Source: Chloroflexi bacterium RBG_16_57_11 (GTDB lineage Bacteria > Chloroflexota > Anaerolineae > Anaerolineales > UBA4823). From it: a stretch of DNA of 6,172 nucleotides. Position numbers and translations under genes: made by a program. This document shows, one piece after another, positions 5,449-6,172 of this stretch (within the stretch, counting starts at the first letter, position 1; each line of letters starts with the position of its first letter). Under the pieces are notes generated by a model, which did no database searches, had not been told where the DNA came from, and was given only the letters and a program-made list of their open reading frames with translations. The stretch lies in assembly GCA_001795165.1 (NCBI GenBank), contig MGNS01000029.1, positions 691 to 6,862 on the forward strand, read 5' to 3'.

Positions 5449-6172
5449 CTAGAAGGTGGCCGGCACATTGGAAAGATTTTGGATCGTCACGCGTGCCGGC
5501 AGGTTTTGATCCGGCTGGGCAGCCTCGAGTGAACTCTCGAATCCGATGAATGCAGCTACCGTTAGCTTGCAATCGATCCTGGCGCTTTGTTCTGGCGCCT
5601 CCTGGCTGGTCACTACAATACGGAATGGGAACCTGCCAGCACGGGCGCTGGAGTGGCGCGGCGGCTTCACGATCAGGGCAGATTCTTTAACCTCGCCAGG
5701 CTCCAACTGCAGGGCTGGCACCGGGATAGTAACCCAGCCTTCCGGCAGATTTTCGGACGATAGCCGGAATGTATCAACCGTTAAACCCTGGTTGATCAGC
5801 ACCACCGGAATTGGCATCTGCTCGCTTGGGACCACATTGTACTGCAAGCCATCCAGCAGAATGCCTACGCGACCCTTAACTTCGAATCCCGCCACGGTCA
5901 ATGTAACCTGCACCTGGGCGTTACGCGCAGGGTCGATGGTGCTGGCAACGCCCAGTTTCAGGTTGTATCTCCCGGTGCGGGTGTTCGGCGGCGCGGGGGG
6001 CTGGATGGTCAGCTTTATCTGGCGTTTGTCGTCATGCTGCAAAACCAGCACCGGCTGTTCCACCGAAACCCACACCAAAGGTATGCCTTCGATGCTGATG
6101 CGCACCTGGTCCGGCATGCTCCCCGGGTTGGTCAAAAGCAAAGGAATCTCCAGCCTACCGCCTGGTGCAACC
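5449..6172 (-). CDS. N-terminal-side half of surface protein: tandem Ig-like domains, truncated by TAG
   Basis: The frame is open at the right edge (VAPGGRLEIPLLLTNPGS...) and ends at TAG 5451-5449, giving 240 visible residues. A TTG at 6141 could be read as a start, but the ten codons before it continue the same beta-sandwich pattern, so the gene clearly begins outside the window. Two full Ig-like domains of about 95-105 residues are visible, each following the pattern N-Q/P-G...D-x-F/V-x-L/I-x-x-x-x-L/I-P-x-x-W and then PP...AG/TGR-(Y/F): about residues 5-97 and 98-205. A third starts at about 206 (IGFESSLEAAQPDQ) and is cut by the stop. The style matches the NEW3/CARDB-type Ig-like repeats of bacterial surface proteins. 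No signal peptide can be judged, since the N terminus is missing. Function is not identifiable beyond a structural or binding role. Confidence 0.72.
   Translation of the reverse strand, partial: VAPGGRLEIPLLLTNPGSMPDQVRISIEGIPLVWVSVEQPVLVLQHDDKRQIKLTIQPPAPPNTRTGRYNLKLGVASTIDPARNAQVQVTLTVAGFEVKGRVGILLDGLQYNVVPSEQMPIPVVLINQGLTVDTFRLSSENLPEGWVTIPVPALQLEPGEVKESALIVKPPRHSSARAGRFPFRIVVTSQEAPEQSARIDCKLTVAAFIGFESSLEAAQPDQNLPARVTIQNLSNVPATF

Larger units (their letters stand above)
3652..6172 (-). pseudogene. Interrupted surface-protein gene (Ig-like/TM/META-PKD-PKD-META), split by an in-frame TAG
   Basis: One continuous frame runs from the right edge (first full codon at 6171) to a stop at 3652, 839 sense-or-stop codons plus the final stop, broken only by TAG at 5451-5449. 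The 240 codons before it and the 598 after it belong to one protein: Ig-like strands stop at NLSNVPATF and resume at VTWNSPDDSLIF, completing a domain that runs into the transmembrane helix. The true start lies beyond the window. If the TAG is real and not suppressed, the upstream product is soluble and lacks its membrane anchor, and the rest is untranslated or depends on weak reinitiation at 5379. The long open frame on both sides argues against old decay. The two halves are described separately as CDS entries. Confidence 0.75.

Noticed and set aside
5449..5451. Pyrrolysine or another recoded amino acid at the TAG
   Set aside because: The protein is a structural Ig-like domain and not a methylamine methyltransferase, and TAG also ends the methyltransferase at a plausible natural C terminus. 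A point mutation or sequence error is simpler.

Overview
The window looks like a piece of a bacterial chromosome, most likely from the Chloroflexota (Anaerolineae-like). This is inferred from style, not from a marker gene: moderately GC-rich coding DNA, Thr/Pro-rich linkers of the 'TPTPLP' kind, and a large surface protein combining Ig-like, META (HslJ-like) and PKD domains. No rRNA, tRNA, CRISPR array, transposase or phage gene is visible.

Layout. (1) Positions 1-1868, minus strand: a tight three-gene operon. In transcription order it holds a small 'YLDPGSGS' membrane protein (84 aa), a class I SAM-dependent methyltransferase with a large N-terminal extension (461 aa; the two genes share an ATGA overlap), and, 9 nt further on, the start of a multi-spanning membrane protein cut by the left edge. 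(2) Positions 1869-2066: a divergent promoter region with TATAAT boxes on both strands. (3) Positions 2067-3455, plus strand: a complete, apparently monocistronic M20-family metallodipeptidase with its metal-binding residues intact. (4) Positions 3456-3651: a convergent intergenic region with a perfect 15-bp inverted repeat, probably a bidirectional terminator or RNA 3' end. (5) Positions 3652-6172, minus strand: one long surface-protein gene whose 5' end lies beyond the right edge. Its domain order is Ig-like x3, transmembrane helix, META, PKD, Pro-rich linker, PKD, META.

The most notable point is that this last gene is broken into two ORFs by a single in-frame TAG at 5449-5451. Both halves are in the same frame, and the reading frame is otherwise open for 839 codons. 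The stop falls inside the third Ig-like domain and could come from one CAG-to-TAG change. It may be a fresh nonsense mutation, a sequence error, or programmed or suppressed readthrough; the sequence alone cannot decide.

The 1-1868 operon is the best candidate for an under-described system: a small membrane protein, a fused (possibly pseudokinase-like) methyltransferase and a polytopic membrane protein, plausibly modifying an envelope polymer or lipid-linked glycan. That role is inference from co-location and topology only.
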